Positions 22,101-34,855 of a stretch of 64,000 nucleotides of DNA are shown piece by piece. Source of the DNA: Phanerodontia chrysosporium. Lineage: Eukaryota > Basidiomycota > Agaricomycetes > Polyporales > Phanerochaetaceae. The notes beneath the pieces are model-generated. The model did no database searches. It was not told where the DNA came from and was given only the letters and a program-made list of their open reading frames with translations. The translations under genes and the position numbers were made by a program. The stretch covers positions 992,001 through 1,056,000 of the forward strand of contig MJGA01000005.1 in the NCBI GenBank assembly GCA_001910725.1. Reading direction: 5' to 3'. Position 1 is the first letter of the stretch, and every line of letters starts with the position of its first letter.

Positions 22101-25100
22101 CTATGACTCGTCCACATCCATCTTGACCTCGTTCGCCTCCGCAGGCTCCTCGACCTCGAGCTTCTTGCGCACAACGTTCATCAGCGATGTCTTCATCTCG
22201 CGCTCCACCTTTTCTTCGCCCTCCTCACCCGCGACGGCTTCATCTAGAGCAAGTTTCGTCATACCCAGCTGGAGCATATCCTCTTCGATGGAGCCCTTAG
22301 TGATGAGCTTGACGACCTCGACGTCGCGCTTTTGGCCAATACGGTAGGCGCGGTCTTGAGCCTGCTTGTCGTTGTGAGGGTTGAAGTCTTGGTCAAACCT
22401 GCGAAGATGTCAGGAAAGAGTACGCGTGGATCCACGATGAGACTCACATAATAACGACGCTGGCGGCAGTGAGGTTGATACCCATTCCACCCGCCTTCGT
22501 GGAGAGCAAGAACACCTGTATCGACTCATCCTCGGTGAACTCGTCAACCAAGGATTGCCGAGCGTCGACGGGCGTCGATCCGGTGAGCACGAGGTACTTG
22601 ATCTTCTGGTGGTCCAGCACTTTCTGCAAGATATCCAGAATCTGGGTGAACTGTTGCGCAAGTAGGAGACTCAGTTTCGTTAAGAAATAGAACATGCACG
22701 GCGCTTACCTGAGAGAAGATGAGGACTCTCCGCCCTTGCTCTTTATAGCTCTCGAGAAGCTTCAAGAGGACTTTGACTTTGCCTGCCTGTAAATAGCAGT
22801 CTTCGCTCTGAAGGAACTTCCGCGTAGACTGGGCAGGAGGTCAGTAATTACGAGGTTGAAAGGTCGTAAGTCGAACTGACCTTGTACGTCGCACAGAAGG
22901 CCTGCAGCTCGGAGTCAGTCATGACCTCCATGTCCTCCTTGACGTAGTCGAAGCGGGCACCGCGTTGCTTGTAGTCCGGCTCTTTCAGCAGGAGATTCGC
23001 AATCGAGGTCAGGGTATCATCCGTGAACCGTCGTCGGAAGAGCATAGGGTGTGAGGCAGCTTTCCGCAGATCCATCAGGACATTTGTGCTGTTCTCCAGA
23101 TAGAGCTTGTCCTTCGCCCGAGCATTACCCTTGGTCTTCTTCTTCGTGCCTTTCCCGTTCGCCTTCTCCTTCTCTGCATCAGCTTTCTCCGATTCAAGGT
23201 CGAAGATTGTCTTTCGTGACCGCTGGAGCGCTTCGTTGTAGATCGACTTCTGGAGAGCAGTCATCTCGCACCACTCGATCCGCTCCGTCTTCTTCGGAAG
23301 ATCCTGAAGCACTTGATCCTTCCGCCGACGAAGAACAAACGGCGTCATCATTTTCTTCGCCCGAGAGACACGCTCTTGGGCAAGAAGCGTGACCTTCGAA
23401 TCGCCCTTGGTCTTAAAGACCGCCCGCAGTGAGTCCAGCCCATTTGCGAAGTGGGAGGGTAGGATGAAGTTCATGAGCGACTATAAATAGAAGACGTTAA
23501 TGGTAGCAAGATACGGTACCGCAGAACACGTACGACTAGCTCTTGCAGATTATTCTGCAGCGGCGTGCCGGTTAGTAGCAACCGCCAGTTCGCCTCGTAT
23601 TTGAGCAGCGCTTGGTACCGCTGCGACTGGAAGTTCTTGAGAACGTGGCCTTCATCGAAGACGCACGTCTATAACAGTATTGAGCGGGACTGGCTGAGTT
23701 GAGGACTGATAGATACGTACATCCCACTCAATCTTGCGGAAGAACTTCCTGTCTTTCTCATCTCCCTGGGCAAGGTTGTACGTGGTGATGAGGATCTCCC
23801 ATCCGTCGTCATTAATCTTCTTCTTCCGCGTATCCATGAGCTCTTGACGCAAGTAGGGCCGCTCCTCTTTGCCAGCGTAGTACGCCCGTACGTTGATCGA
23901 AGGTGCGAAGCGCTTGAACTCGCGAAGCCAATTCTCCAACGTTGACGATCTTCGTGAAAGGTTGAATGAGAGTGATCCTACCATAAGGCGAGAAAGACTC
24001 ACGGAACAACGATGAGATGAGGTCCTTTGTTCCCCTTGTCTTTCAGATGGGCGAAGAAGCTAATGACCTGGACAGTCTTCCCGAGACCTTTCATTTCTAT
24101 CAGTATCGGGTACGCGTTAAAGTAGAGTACAACGTACCCATCTCATCCGCAAGGATACAACTGAGGTGCCTGTTATAGAGCAGATTGAGCCAATTGATGC
24201 CAACCATTTGGTAATCCTTCAGTTGCACATCGGATGACAAGACAGCTGGCTGCTTGGAGATATAATAGGCGGGCTTCTGCGATGACAAGGCCGCTTGACT
24301 GTCGAGAGCAAGAGCACCGTCCGCCTCGGGTACGGCAGGAGAGCCCCGAGACGATGTAGAGCCCTCTCGCGCCTTCCCCTTGCCCTCTCCGTTGGTCCAT
24401 TTCGCGATCTCGGCACGAAGGCTTGCGGCAATCTTCTCGCATTTCGTGACGATGTTGTCGACGGTGCCATAGCCGGCAAAGATGGCGGTACTGTCCTCAA
24501 AGATTCGAGGGCTGAGCCCGGCAGGCCCAGCCTTCTTGCGACCTTGTCCCAGCTTCGCATTCAGGTCGTCGACTGAGGAGAAGGGTCGCAGCTCCACGAT
24601 TTTCTTGGCCTGCTCCACGCTGCAGCCAGTCAACTCTTGCAATGCCTCCGCTGTGGCACTGTTGAAGTAGTCGAATGCGGCCTGCTCATTTGCGTCCTCC
24701 TCTTCCTTGTCGCTCTCGTCCTTGTCGCTGTCCTGGAAATCTGGCTCGGAGTCGGACTCAACGATGTGTTTCCGCAGCCTTCTTGGACGTGCACGACCCA
24801 GTTCGGGACTGTCGGGGGTGGCGGGAGTAGGAGGAGTTGTCGGTGGAGGAGCAGGAGTAGAGGAAGAGGATGTTGCGACACTGGTGGCTGCCTTCGTGGG
24901 GGATGAAGGGCCGGCCCTAGCATAGATGATCGACTTCTTTCCCATCTCCTTGACACGGGCTCGCTCAGCCTTGTTCGCCTCCTCGACCTCCTTCACTCGC
25001 CCTACGTCCACAGCATCGGGAGCACGCTTCACAGCGGCTACGCTCACCGGCTTCGCCTGCGGTGGTGGTGGCGGTGGCGGCGGCTGCCATGACGGGTCGG

Positions 25101-25758
25101 CTAGCAGCGCTGAGGCCTTGTTCTGATCGCCGCCACTCTGCTGCCATGCAGCGCGTATACGAGGCAGAGAGTGCTCGGGATGGCTGACTTGAAAGACCAC
25201 AAAGTTTGCGGCGTTGACGACGTCGCTCGACGATGATGGCGGAGTCGGAGCATCGGAGTGTTCACCGCGCACCAATTGCGGCTTCGACGTGCCCGCAACC
25301 TCGCGCGACGACTCTGCTAATGACTCGTCGGAGGAGGTGGACAACGACATGGCTTGTGGTCTACGACGTTGTCCAGGACGCAGAACTTCAGGGGAATCCG
25401 GGACCTTGAAGAGGTCCAATGGATCTGGGCTAGGTGGTACCGGGGTGTCGCCACGGTTCTGTCGTTTCCGAGGACGTTCAAGGTCGTGTCCATTCACCGG
25501 AGGTGGTGACATGGATGTTCCTAACCCGTTTGCGCCCCTTGCGCGTGCGGGAGACGCGTCGGCTGGTCTTTTGTTCGACGTGAATCCGCTGGCGGAGGAG
25601 AGGGGGTCGACCGTGGTGGATGGGCGAGACCGACCGTTGACAGCGGCATGGTTCAGCCCGGGAAACCCGTCGTCCGAGCTGTCGAAAAGGCCTTGATTGT
25701 CGCGATAGGCTTGATCGGCGGACAGTGGGCTCGAGTTGGGTACAAGGATCCTGCCCAT
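22101..25758 (-). CDS. FUN30: SNF2-family chromatin remodeler, Fun30/SMARCAD1 type
   Basis: ATP-dependent nucleosome remodeler linked in this family to heterochromatin silencing and DNA-end resection. A long Ser/Pro-rich N-terminus carries a CUE-like ubiquitin-binding segment (residues about 187-225: [20 protein letters not shown]) and a helix-hairpin region ([20 protein letters not shown]). The helicase follows over about ten exons: [20 protein letters not shown], motif [12 protein letters not shown], motif II DEGH (the SMARCAD1-type variant), [31 protein letters not shown] and [13 protein letters not shown]. It ends EVKMDVDES. Exons: 25758-24138, 24087-24003, 23949-23721, 23668-23534, 23480-22881, 22828-22709, 22650-22448, 22398-22101. 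The frame stays open upstream of 25758 (SPLESLRFTKSPRQPQVSPN) to an acceptor at about 25943, so one more 5' exon is likely. Confidence 0.92.
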
Positions 25759-25943
25759 GGACGGCGGGGTGGTGCTGAAGAACCGCGATGTGACCGTCCC
25801 GTCGCGCGACTGCGCAGGCGGGGCCTCCAGTGTGGCCTGGGAACCTATCGAGGACGGTGTCGACGACGAAGCAGAGACATTTGGAGAGACTTGTGGCTGT
25901 CTCGGGGATTTTGTAAACCGAAGACTTTCTAATGGCGATTTCT

Positions 25944-27753
25944 GACATGACGGAACGGGACAGAGAGCGTGCCAGTGAGAACGCCGTTCAAATCGTCAAC
26001 AAAATTGAATTTTACTGACTCGTGCAGCCCGCTTATCCTCTGCCTCTATGAGTGACATTCCCTTGAATCCTGTAGGTACTTGTTGGTAGAATGTGAGTTG
26101 AGAGGTGGGGTCGACCGAACCTCGAGGAGGGTCGAGATGAGATGGCGGTGAACAACAAGGTGGGAAACCCTAAACTCGGAGCCAAACAAAACGGATTGCG
26201 TGGCTGAATAAAACCGTTACAAAGGGTATCACGACATGAACGTTGACCGACAGCATTGGCTATGACCTGCAGACAAGAATAAAGACCAGCTAAGGTGTGA
26301 GCTACGTCGTCTCGGTGTTCGTGCTCATTACATCTCGCGGAGGGACAACATGCACCAGTGGGTGCACTACGCATCGCACAACTCAAGTGAAACAGGGTGG
26401 GTGAAATATTGTATTGCAGGACCGGCAGGACCGGGTTACACAAGAGTGACGACCAGACCTGAAAGACGGACGCAAGACAAACTGCAGAACGACCGATCAC
26501 CACTACAATGACGATGACGATGAGCACTGACGGTGAATACGAGCAATCACCGTCACAAGAAAGCCGGACGGCCTCGGCGTACGCGCGAGCATAACAAGGT
26601 GGATGTCAATGGGCAAGACGGCAAAGACTGAGAAGGACAGGCGAACTTCAGTATTGTCTCAAGAAACAGCGTGAATTGGGAGCTCACCATCTACGCAACC
26701 ATTCGACTTCAGCACGGAGCAGAGCTTTCTACCTGCCAACAGTCTTCGAATTACGAAACATGATCGTGGCGATCAGGGTTTAGCAGAAGGCGAGGAGGAA
26801 TACAGAGGCTTTCGCAAACCAGGCCATGCATGCAGCGATAAAAGAACATACGTGGGGCGAGACAATGATGTTACTCTCGACCCGCGTTGACACGAAAGTA
26901 TTGCGAGAAACGCAGAAGTTGTACGTACGATAGCACGCTGGTGCTTTCATACGATAGCTGTTCCTAGAAATAGTTCATTGGGAGCATCTGCAACGCAGGA
27001 CATCCTTGTCTCCTCTGGAGAGATGAGGGCTGCGGAGTATCTCGGCTTCGCCCTTAAACCATAACATAAACTCGCTGTACTGGACAGCACTGCTTGCAAG
27101 AAAAGATGGGGGCAAACGAATGACGATTGTATAGAAAGAAAGGAATGAATGAGTCTGCCACACCATTGCAAACACAGAAAAAGAAAGAACAGCACTGGGA
27201 GAAGCGTTCCACGGTATTCCGATCCAAAAACAAACAAACAAAACAAAACGGGAGCGTATCACATAAAGCAAGGATACGCACTAGGAGCCTGGCGTGAACC
27301 CCGTTCCCTCAACAGAGGGAGGAAAAATACACCGAATGATTGTGAGAGAATGTGACTCGTCGCGGCTTGTCGTGAAAACTGATACGCTGCGTTGCGACCT
27401 GCACGGTGCAGAATCTGCGTCTTGCCCGACGAAAGGCATTCGAAATCTGTTGAATCAGAGCAAGACTGTATTATCTTTCGAACAGTCTTTAGCTAAGGAG
27501 AGCCTGTGCGCGACACTGAGGGGCGAGATCATGTCGGAGAGAGCAGGGCAGGTGGGAACGAGGGAGATGGTGGTGGTTCGAGATCAAGAGAGGATGGAAA
27601 ATGCCGAGCACGCTGTCCAGGCCCTAAAGCGGCGTCTCCGACGGCGCTTAGCGTGCCATTACGCTGCGGAGGGCGTTCGGTGCTGTGCTGAGCAGCAGCA
27701 GCAACACGTCGCCCTAGGTCTTTCGACTTGTACCACCATCCAATACTCGCAAC
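25944..27753. other. 1.8-kb region with no supported gene
   Basis: Lies between the divergent Fun30 and mitochondrial-carrier genes. A possible first Fun30 exon (ATG at 26058, MSLIEAEDKRAAR, donor GTCAGT) would splice in phase to 25943. The rest has only short chance ORFs and moderate-GC sequence; nothing else is recognised. Confidence 0.4.
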
Positions 27754-28942
27754 ATGCTGCTGGAACTACTAGGTCTCCTCATATCGCTAGCGCTATACCT
27801 TGGTATAGCGATTCCTCTCATTGGAGCCCTCGTACGCCTGAGGGCGAACTTCAACCCCAAGTCAATTCAACTGGATGCCGAAGGCAATGTTGAGCCACAC
27901 ACGGGACCCATTGTCACGTCTTTCTTCGGGATGCTGAAGAGGGTGAAGCGTATTGAGGTGTGTGATCGTGGAGTGTAAGCAGTGGGCTACCGGGTCGCTT
28001 ACGTTGCTTTGCAGGGCTGGGGTGGACTCTACAAGGGGACCAGTATGTCCGGCTCGTTCTCGAATGGGCGGAAGCTCAACTTACTTTGTAGTGCCTACGT
28101 TGCTGGAGACTACGGCCCTCACGGTCTTCGTTGTTGCCGCGCTAGACTCTGGTGCCGTCCGGTACGGAGCTCGCGCACCCAATACTGGAATACTAGGGAC
28201 TCTCGCCTATGCAACGGTGGCATTGATTTTGAATCTTCCTGCTGTGGTCATCACATATCGGTAGGTCTTTGGAATATCCTAAGATATCCTTGCCGTGCTC
28301 ACCGATAACTCTAGTTCCATCACGACTCCTTACAGGTTGCCGTGGTTCAACCCGGTGTACTCTCTCCGAGTCCTCCTCACTCCGACCGAACGTCGGAAGC
28401 CATGGATCATCTACTTTACGCCTGGCCTCTTCGCGGCCCAGTTCTTGCATCTTGCGTATAAGATCATCTTTATCGGCTCGCTGCGGCGTTTCCTGCTCCC
28501 CAACATTTCCAATGGTGACGAAACCGCGATCAACGACTTGTCGTGGTGGAAGGTTGGCATCATGATCACTGTCGCTCTTGTGAGCACCGTGATCCTGTGT
28601 CCGCTGGAGGTCATCGCGTCGAAGCTCGCGATCCAGCGCAACCACGCAGCACCTGAGTACAACTCGGTCGCTCAGGAGGCTGAGGACGACGGGCTCAACA
28701 ACGAGGAGTACGCAGAGTACACCGGAGCCGAGGAGGATGTTATTGGGTGAGTCGAACGTGCGATCTTCCGACCACGATAGCTGACCGGCAACCATGTAAT
28801 GCCCAGGCTCCGGCATGAGAAGGACCCTTACCTTGGCCTCGTTGATTGCGCTAAGAAGGTGGTTGATGAAGAGGGCTGGCAGGCGCTGTACCGTGCTTGG
28901 TGGCTCACAGCGCTCTCCAGCCTGGGCAATGCGTTGGGTTAA
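27754..28942 (+). CDS. mitochondrial carrier (SLC25-like) family protein
   Basis: Five exons (27754-27957, 28015-28042, 28092-28260, 28336-28746, 28807-28942) with canonical borders join to 315 residues. Carrier-like features: GWGGLYKGTMPTLLETT after the first repeat, helix-rich repeats (ALTVFVVAALDSGAV, ATVALILNLPAVVITYR, VGIMITVALVSTVIL), the signature PLEVIASKLAIQRN (Px[DE]xx[KR]) in the last repeat, and a closing EEGWQALYRAWWLTALSSLG. The first repeat is degenerate (IPLIGALVRLRANFNPK) and there is an acidic loop (EDDGLNNEEYAEYTGAEED), so the substrate cannot be guessed. Exon 2 has only 28 nt. No frame breaks. It could be an outer-membrane or atypical carrier like Ugo1/SLC25A46. Confidence 0.8.
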
Positions 28943-31900
28943 CGGTGGAAGGTTTGCAGCCCGGACGTTCGGGCTGTCGGCCCCTATCTCGACGGTAATG
29001 TCGGTCTACTCTGAAGAGGATTCAAGTGCTGTTTTCGCTGTTTTGTTTCTGCAGTGTACTCTCTACATGTTCGATGTACGCAATATTACGCTCCTACCCG
29101 GCTAAAGCCCCCGCCTTGATCCACGTGAAGGCCTCCCAAAGCGCTCCTTGTGGCGTCTCCAGGCGCCTATTCGCCCTTGGCGTCCGCTCAATCAGGCAAG
29201 GAAGGTGTTCGCCCACCCGTCGGCAGAGCATATGCCTCTCTGCTGCCTGCGCCGTTTGTCCACATCGCTGGATCGCAGGCCTGTGCGCCGCCCATACTAG
29301 CCCCGACATTCAGCGGGATGCGCGCGGTCGCAGCCGCACGTTTCAGGACGTTCGTACCGAAAAAGTCGGTGCCACGATGCGGCTCACCGCCGCGATGACT
29401 GGGATTGCAACGTCCGCCGGCTCTGATAGGTCGTCGAAGAAGCGAGGGCAGTGTCTGAGCAATGATGACCCTCCCACCGTAGCGCTGCGGCTCCCGCGAA
29501 GGGCTTCGCGCTGCAGAATATCCAGAACACACCGCGCACATTCAGCGCCCCATGGAGAGTCGCTCGTGATGACATCGGTGCGTGTCCTTTTTCCCAGGGG
29601 CCCTGCGACGACTAATATTTCTCTCTATCCGGATTAAGCCACAGGTCACCCGATTGCTTTCCTGCAAAGTCTACGCCAATCAAATGCACGAAGGCCTCGC
29701 CGCTCTATGCATGCTTCTGTGAAGCATGCGGCGAAGCTGTACAGCCTTTGCCCAACAGACGCTTTCGGTATCGCTCTTCTTCCCAGGAGGGCTCACCGTG
29801 AGGTCCCGCGGGCCAGACGGCATACCATTCAGTCGCCACACACCCAGAGGTCGTGTGGAGCCCTCTAGAGCCTCTCCTCTGCGTGGAGTAGAACATCCAA
29901 GCTGTGCCCTGCTGACACTGAAGCAGAATTGGCGGGCTTAACGTTCGTGCTCTTCCCCCACCCCCGCATGCCGGCACCCGCGGACGTGCGTCGCCTACGC
30001 CTTGTCGGCGCCGGGTGCTGCACGAAAAAGTAAAGCCCGCGATCGAGCCACATGACTCTGAGCCGCCACGGCAGGCGCTCCGTCGCCGAAGCTAATCTCT
30101 CCCCATGCGCAGAATCTACTTGTCAAACCGGGCTGTCGACGCTCGTCCGCAAGATAGTCTTCCGGCACTGATTGTCGAGGGCGTGTGGCACAACGATCAA
30201 GTGAGGACGCGCCTCATCGGACACAGACGCTGCCTGCGTTCGGACGGGGAACATTGTTTCGCAGGTTGCCCAGGTCGTAAGCGACGCGGGAGAACGGCAA
30301 TTGAATGGCGGTGATGGTTCCCGCTGACCTCCTGCTATAGAATCTTTCATGCAGCTGGTGAGTCCTGCAGCGCTTTTATTCCGGGTTTACTTTGTTGTGT
30401 TTCCAACCCGACGTTCCGCGCGGTGTTACAGGCGACGCCACACTTTCACCCCCAAAGCATGATATCATTGTTCTAGACGTGATACAGCACTGTTCTTTGA
30501 CTCTGGCCACAATGAATACCTGCCTGGCGCAGACGCACGCCGGACGACAGCCGTGTCGCTTTGATCTTCAAATACACGAGGCTCTCCCGACAGCGTCATC
30601 GTAATCGCAGAGCCGTATCATAGGCCGCCCGCCATTCACTCCTTCTATCGCCGTTATTACCCTTCGTACGCGGTCGCAGCGAGCCGCCCTCTGCGGGATC
30701 TCCATTGCAGAGTTTGATCAAGGCGAGCACGATACGACGACAACAGTCCGCCTATCAAGGGCCCGTCGGCGCGGAAACCAGCGAACAAAGCTCTAGGGCC
30801 CAGAGTTGCAACGCGGTGCTCGCTAGACCCCCGGAGGACGATATGCCCACATGGACACTCTCGGGACGGGACTGCTTGGATTGGTTACGCGCTACACCAT
30901 CTCCGCCTAGGCGCAGGGCAGTCGGAGGATTAGGTCGTCGCTCCGGTGTGTCGTTGGCCGCCCACGAAGTGGGCTTCTGGCCCGCTGCCCTGGTCTCTTC
31001 GCCGGCGAGGCGAACTGCCGTCGCAGGCAGACCGCCGGAAATCTCGCGTCGTCACCAGGGATCGTAACCCAGCGCGCAGCGTCCCCGGGCACTCCACGCC
31101 AAATAGCTTACCCTGAGATGCGAGGCGGCGCACGAAGTCTCTGGCCCTGAGGGAGCAGCAAAGGATGCTGCACTTCCGATTTTCGGTTGGCAAACTCCGG
31201 GCGGGTGAGGCGCGCGGCCTACCCGTCGAAAAGACGGAGTAATGCTTCCTCCTGAGGCGTGTCCCGATATTACGACTCTTCTTTGCGCTTCCCAGCCAGC
31301 TGTGCTCTGGGCTGGAAGCCTTGGCAGACGAGAAGTCGTGAGGGACGCGAGGAACGTCGGTCAAGTCTCACGCACGCGGACGGACATCAGTGTTTGTGTT
31401 GCCCCGACAGCGCACTCGACCTGGGCGCGTGGATCTCCGCGGTGGGAGTGGACAGTCAATGGAGAGCGGACGGGCAGAGATACCGCCGGCTGCTGTCGAG
31501 GCCAGGTGGGCGAGAACATGGGACAAGCTCGGGCGACGATCTGCTGTCGCTATCTGCCATGCGGGCACTCTGGGCATGCCAAGGGCGCCAGTCTTGGCTG
31601 TGGGCAGCATTATGGCAGGTTTTACGCCCTTCTTGTCCACTCTCCCACCCTCGAGTGGGAGAACGCCGATTAGCCTTTGGCTTGGCTTGGCCTTTGTGCA
31701 GTTATCACCACTAACGGCGACTTCGCTTAGAGAAAAATGGCATAATGTAGCAAACAGGCTGTGAACGCTACCCACCCTGTCTTGAATGTCCTAATTGCGC
31801 GCAGGACAGTACAAAATGCCCCGGAGGCTTTGTGGCAGACCTAGTTGGCGATCCCAATTCAGCAGCAAACACTCGGTATTGATGGGATCAGCGGATGCGT

Positions 31901-32722
31901 CGGGCTCAATAGCGAGGTCGCCGGCGGAATAGAAACATATGTCGACTGGCGATTCTTGCGGGATACTACTTTGCGCTCTATTCTTATAGCATACTCGCCA
32001 TAATGCTCGCTGCAGTGGATGGACGTGGAATCCTTCCCTGGAGGATGGGAACAACGGCTGTTATCTGATAAGATAAGATGAGATGCCGGGATACCCGCGC
32101 CTAGTGTTCGAATGTCGCTTGACGTGGACCACTGACAACCCTCTCCAGTCTTTGCCGTCGAGCACGAAACAAGCTGGAATCCAACCGGCTGCGCTGAAGT
32201 GCTGTGCTCCGGAGAGGGCTTCACGGGCAGAGCTGGCTCGCTCAGGCAAATCACGAACAATGCTCAATCAGTTCTGCGATATCCGCTTCGTGTGCAACGC
32301 CAAGCTCACCGTCCGTGCGAATGGACGTCAAGGATGACCCCCAGGCTGACAGGGTGACCGAGCTTTCTGCGGGAAAGGCAGTCCTCTCCACTCGCTAGCC
32401 GTCCGCCACGGGATGCTTGCACGACGCTCGTCGGATCTGACCGCACTTCCATGTTGGCAGGCGGCGCATGCTTTGATGCGCTGGTCACGGTAAGTACTAA
32501 AAGCCTCGTCTTATGGTAGTATTGATGCCAATGTGTCGTTCAGGCTGGGCACGCCGCCTTCCACGTTCATATACAAGGTGACACTGACAGCGGTGGGCAG
32601 TACACCCGGGCAGGCTCCGACCCCCCGGAACGCTTGCGAAAGCTGTTTTCTCGCGGCGACCTGCGCGTGAGTGCGGGCAAGTCAATCAAAAGGAAGGGCA
32701 CGACGAGCGCGATAGTGTTCGG

Positions 32723-32786
32723 GAAGCGCAGTATGTGTGCGACGGCGTCCATGCGAAGCGCAGTACGTGTGCGAGGACGTGCATGC
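32723..32786. repeat. 32-bp tandem duplication
   Basis: Two adjacent copies (32723-32754 and 32755-32786) beginning GAAGCGCAGTA and ending CATGC, with four mismatches. The unit is not a multiple of three and lies outside any gene. Confidence 0.75.
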
Positions 32787-33225
32787 GAGGGTTCGCGTCA
32801 CGTTCGCGCACGAGCAGGCTTGGCTGGCGGGGCCCATGGGCATCGGGGGCTGTCATATGTGCGCTGCAGATCAAGAGGGTTCGGGCACGGAACTCTGGTC
32901 TGCGGTGTCTGTTGGCGTCTGCAGTACCCTGGGCTCCAAGTCTGTGACTGGCGCGCGGACAGGGCGGTGTCCGGGGGCCGTCCGCACGCAGGTGACGGCG
33001 CTCAGGTGAGAACCAAGGGTGAGGCCATGTGCGGCGAAAAAGCCGGGTCAAGAGCAGGCGATTCTATGGGAAGCCAGATGGGATTGTCGATGCGGTCTCG
33101 CCAATAACCGTCCCACGTCGCCAGGCCCAAGACGGGAGGGTTCCACAAGAAATGCGTGAGCTTAACTGGGCAGGCCTCTACACAAGCCCCCCTTCATTCC
33201 ACCTATCACGTTTCGCGCCTCCAGT

Positions 33226-33233
33226 TATATAAA
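33226..33233 (+). promoter_or_regulatory. TATA box of Zn2Cys6 gene
   Basis: TATATAAA 127 bp upstream of the ATG at 33360, followed by a pyrimidine-rich leader. Confidence 0.55.
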
Positions 33234-33359
33234 CCCGACTGCTCCATCCTAGTCCATCCTGCCCCCATAGCTCTCGTCTCTATATACCCTGCCGCCATCT
33301 CTCAACCGCACGCACTACTCACCACATCCGAAGACGTCTCGTGCTATACCCTCCTCGCC

Positions 33360-34855
33360 ATGTCTTCCCCGCCTGCCGAACAAGCTGCCCCCAAGAAGCG
33401 CGCCGATGCGGCTAAGAAGACTCCTGAAGACGACCACCGACGTAGGCCGATCATCCTCGCTGGTGGCGTGCATCGCTGACCGTCCCCTGCAGGGAAGCGT
33501 CGCAACAGGACAACACAATCCTGTCTCAACTGCCACACATCGAAACGCATGGTATGTCACGGAAGCCTACATTCTTTTGAACCATAGCATCACCATTTTC
33601 TGCATTCTAGTGCGACCGCAAGCGACCCTGTGGTCGCTGTACCCAGCTAGGCTTGGTGAGTACATGCCCTGCACCTCGACTGCCGTGTCTGACCATTCTC
33701 CGCAGACCGGTCTGTGTGTATACGAGGTGGACGACCCCAACCAGAGGTCGGTATCATCCCCCCTCCGAAGCCAGCGGTCCCTCACCTCCCGCAGGTCGGA
33801 CGTGTCGAGCGAAACATTACGACTCCAGAAGCGTGTCGCCGAACTGGAAAGTGTCATACGCGAGGTATGCGGCCTGATTGGGTTTATTTTACGCCACTCC
33901 TGATGGTCAAGTCGTGTTTTAAGCTTAAGAACAAGCCACATCCGAAGTGGGCGCAGACGTCTGCCACGGAAGCGACGAGGGGACGTTGCAAGGACATCCC
34001 CAAAATTATCACGTCCGCCGCACCGTCCGAACGGTCCTCGTCTGCCGAAGCAGAGTCAACGCGGCCTTCCGAGGTCCATCTGCAGCTCCCATCCACGTCA
34101 TCTTCGAGAGCCTCCCCATTCGACATGAACGGGCCCTCAACCCCCGGTTCATCAGGCTCGTCGACGAGCTGCCCATCACCCACCATCCTGACACCCGTCG
34201 ACGACAGCGGGTATGACATTGGCACGCTGCTTGCGCAATGCTACCCAGGCGGGGCGGGGTTGGATGGCGCCATCGGCGGTTTGTTCGACGGCCTGATACG
34301 GTCGGACAGCATGGCGATCGCGGGCTCCGACTCGTGTATGATGCACCCTGAGGCCGTGCATTGCGGCTGCCTCGGTGAGGCGGCGAGCTACAACGTCGTG
34401 CTCGAACTCTCGCTTCGCCTGCGGCGCGCAGCGGAGACGCTCGCTCACAACTCAAGACACCACTCGGCGTCCGCAAACTGTCAGATCCATCAGCGTATAG
34501 CTGATCTGGATCGCTACACTACGTAAGTCTCCCGATCATTTTCATCCGCATTTGAATGCGCGTGCTCATTTGTCGTCCCGCGTCTCCCCAGCGAGGCCCT
34601 TGCCAACGTTGCCAGCCCTATGCTCGCTTCCAGCCGTATCAGAGCCACCCGGCCTTCCCTGCAGCGCCGTCGCCAATCGGCGGCAGTGCACAGCCCATGC
34701 ACGCCACAGTGTCGCCGCAATCGCTGCATCCCAGCATGCGACCGTGGGAATACAAGACGTCGTCAGCATACCCGAGCCCACCTTGTGAAGATGCCTTCAT
34801 GAGCTGGGAACCAACCCGACGGCCGACAGAGTGGTCGCAACCTCCGGGCATATAA
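33360..34855 (+). CDS. Zn2Cys6 binuclear-cluster transcription factor (one frameshift)
   Basis: Fungal DNA-binding regulator. After MSSPPAEQAAPKKRADAAKK and basic DDHRRKRRNRTTQ, the cluster reads SCLNCHTSKRM-CDRKRPCGRC-TQLGLTGLC, i.e. C-x2-C-x6-C-x5-C-x2-C-x8-C. It is split over three exons. A heptad linker (LRLQKRVAELESVIRELKNK) follows, the usual dimerisation element, then a Ser/Thr-rich region (SSRASPFDMNGPSTPGSSG, LAQCYPGGAGLDGAIGGLF) and conserved-looking C-terminal helices (SYNVVLELSLRLRRAAETLA, QIHQRIADLDRYTT). The last exon changes frame at about 34611 (EALANVA to QPYARFQPYQSHPAFP), cured by one C, and ends TRRPTEWSQPPGI. No middle-homology regulatory domain is visible, so it is a short regulator. 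Targets are unknown. Confidence 0.85.

Larger units (their letters stand above)
28943..33359. other. 4.4-kb gene-sparse region upstream of the Zn2Cys6 regulator
   Basis: No ORF here has convincing protein composition, splices to a neighbour, or shows a known motif. GC-rich stretches give open frames on both strands, expected by chance. Contains an imperfect 32-bp tandem repeat (32723-32786) and, at the right end, a TATA box (33226-33233) and a C-rich leader. Could host non-coding RNA or fast-evolving genes; nothing proves it. Confidence 0.4.

Noticed and set aside
27570..27590. GGTTCGAGATC, reminiscent of a tRNA T-loop
   Set aside because: No pairing T-arm, no A-box and no acceptor stem around it.
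28043..28091. Apparent frameshift in the mitochondrial carrier
   Set aside because: Resolved by a normal GTATGT...TGTAG intron that restores KGTMPTLLETT.
29384..29580. Minus-strand stretch reading NVRGVFWIFCSAKPF, faintly like a short-chain dehydrogenase
   Set aside because: No Rossmann motif, no YxxxK and no splice partners nearby; likely coincidence.
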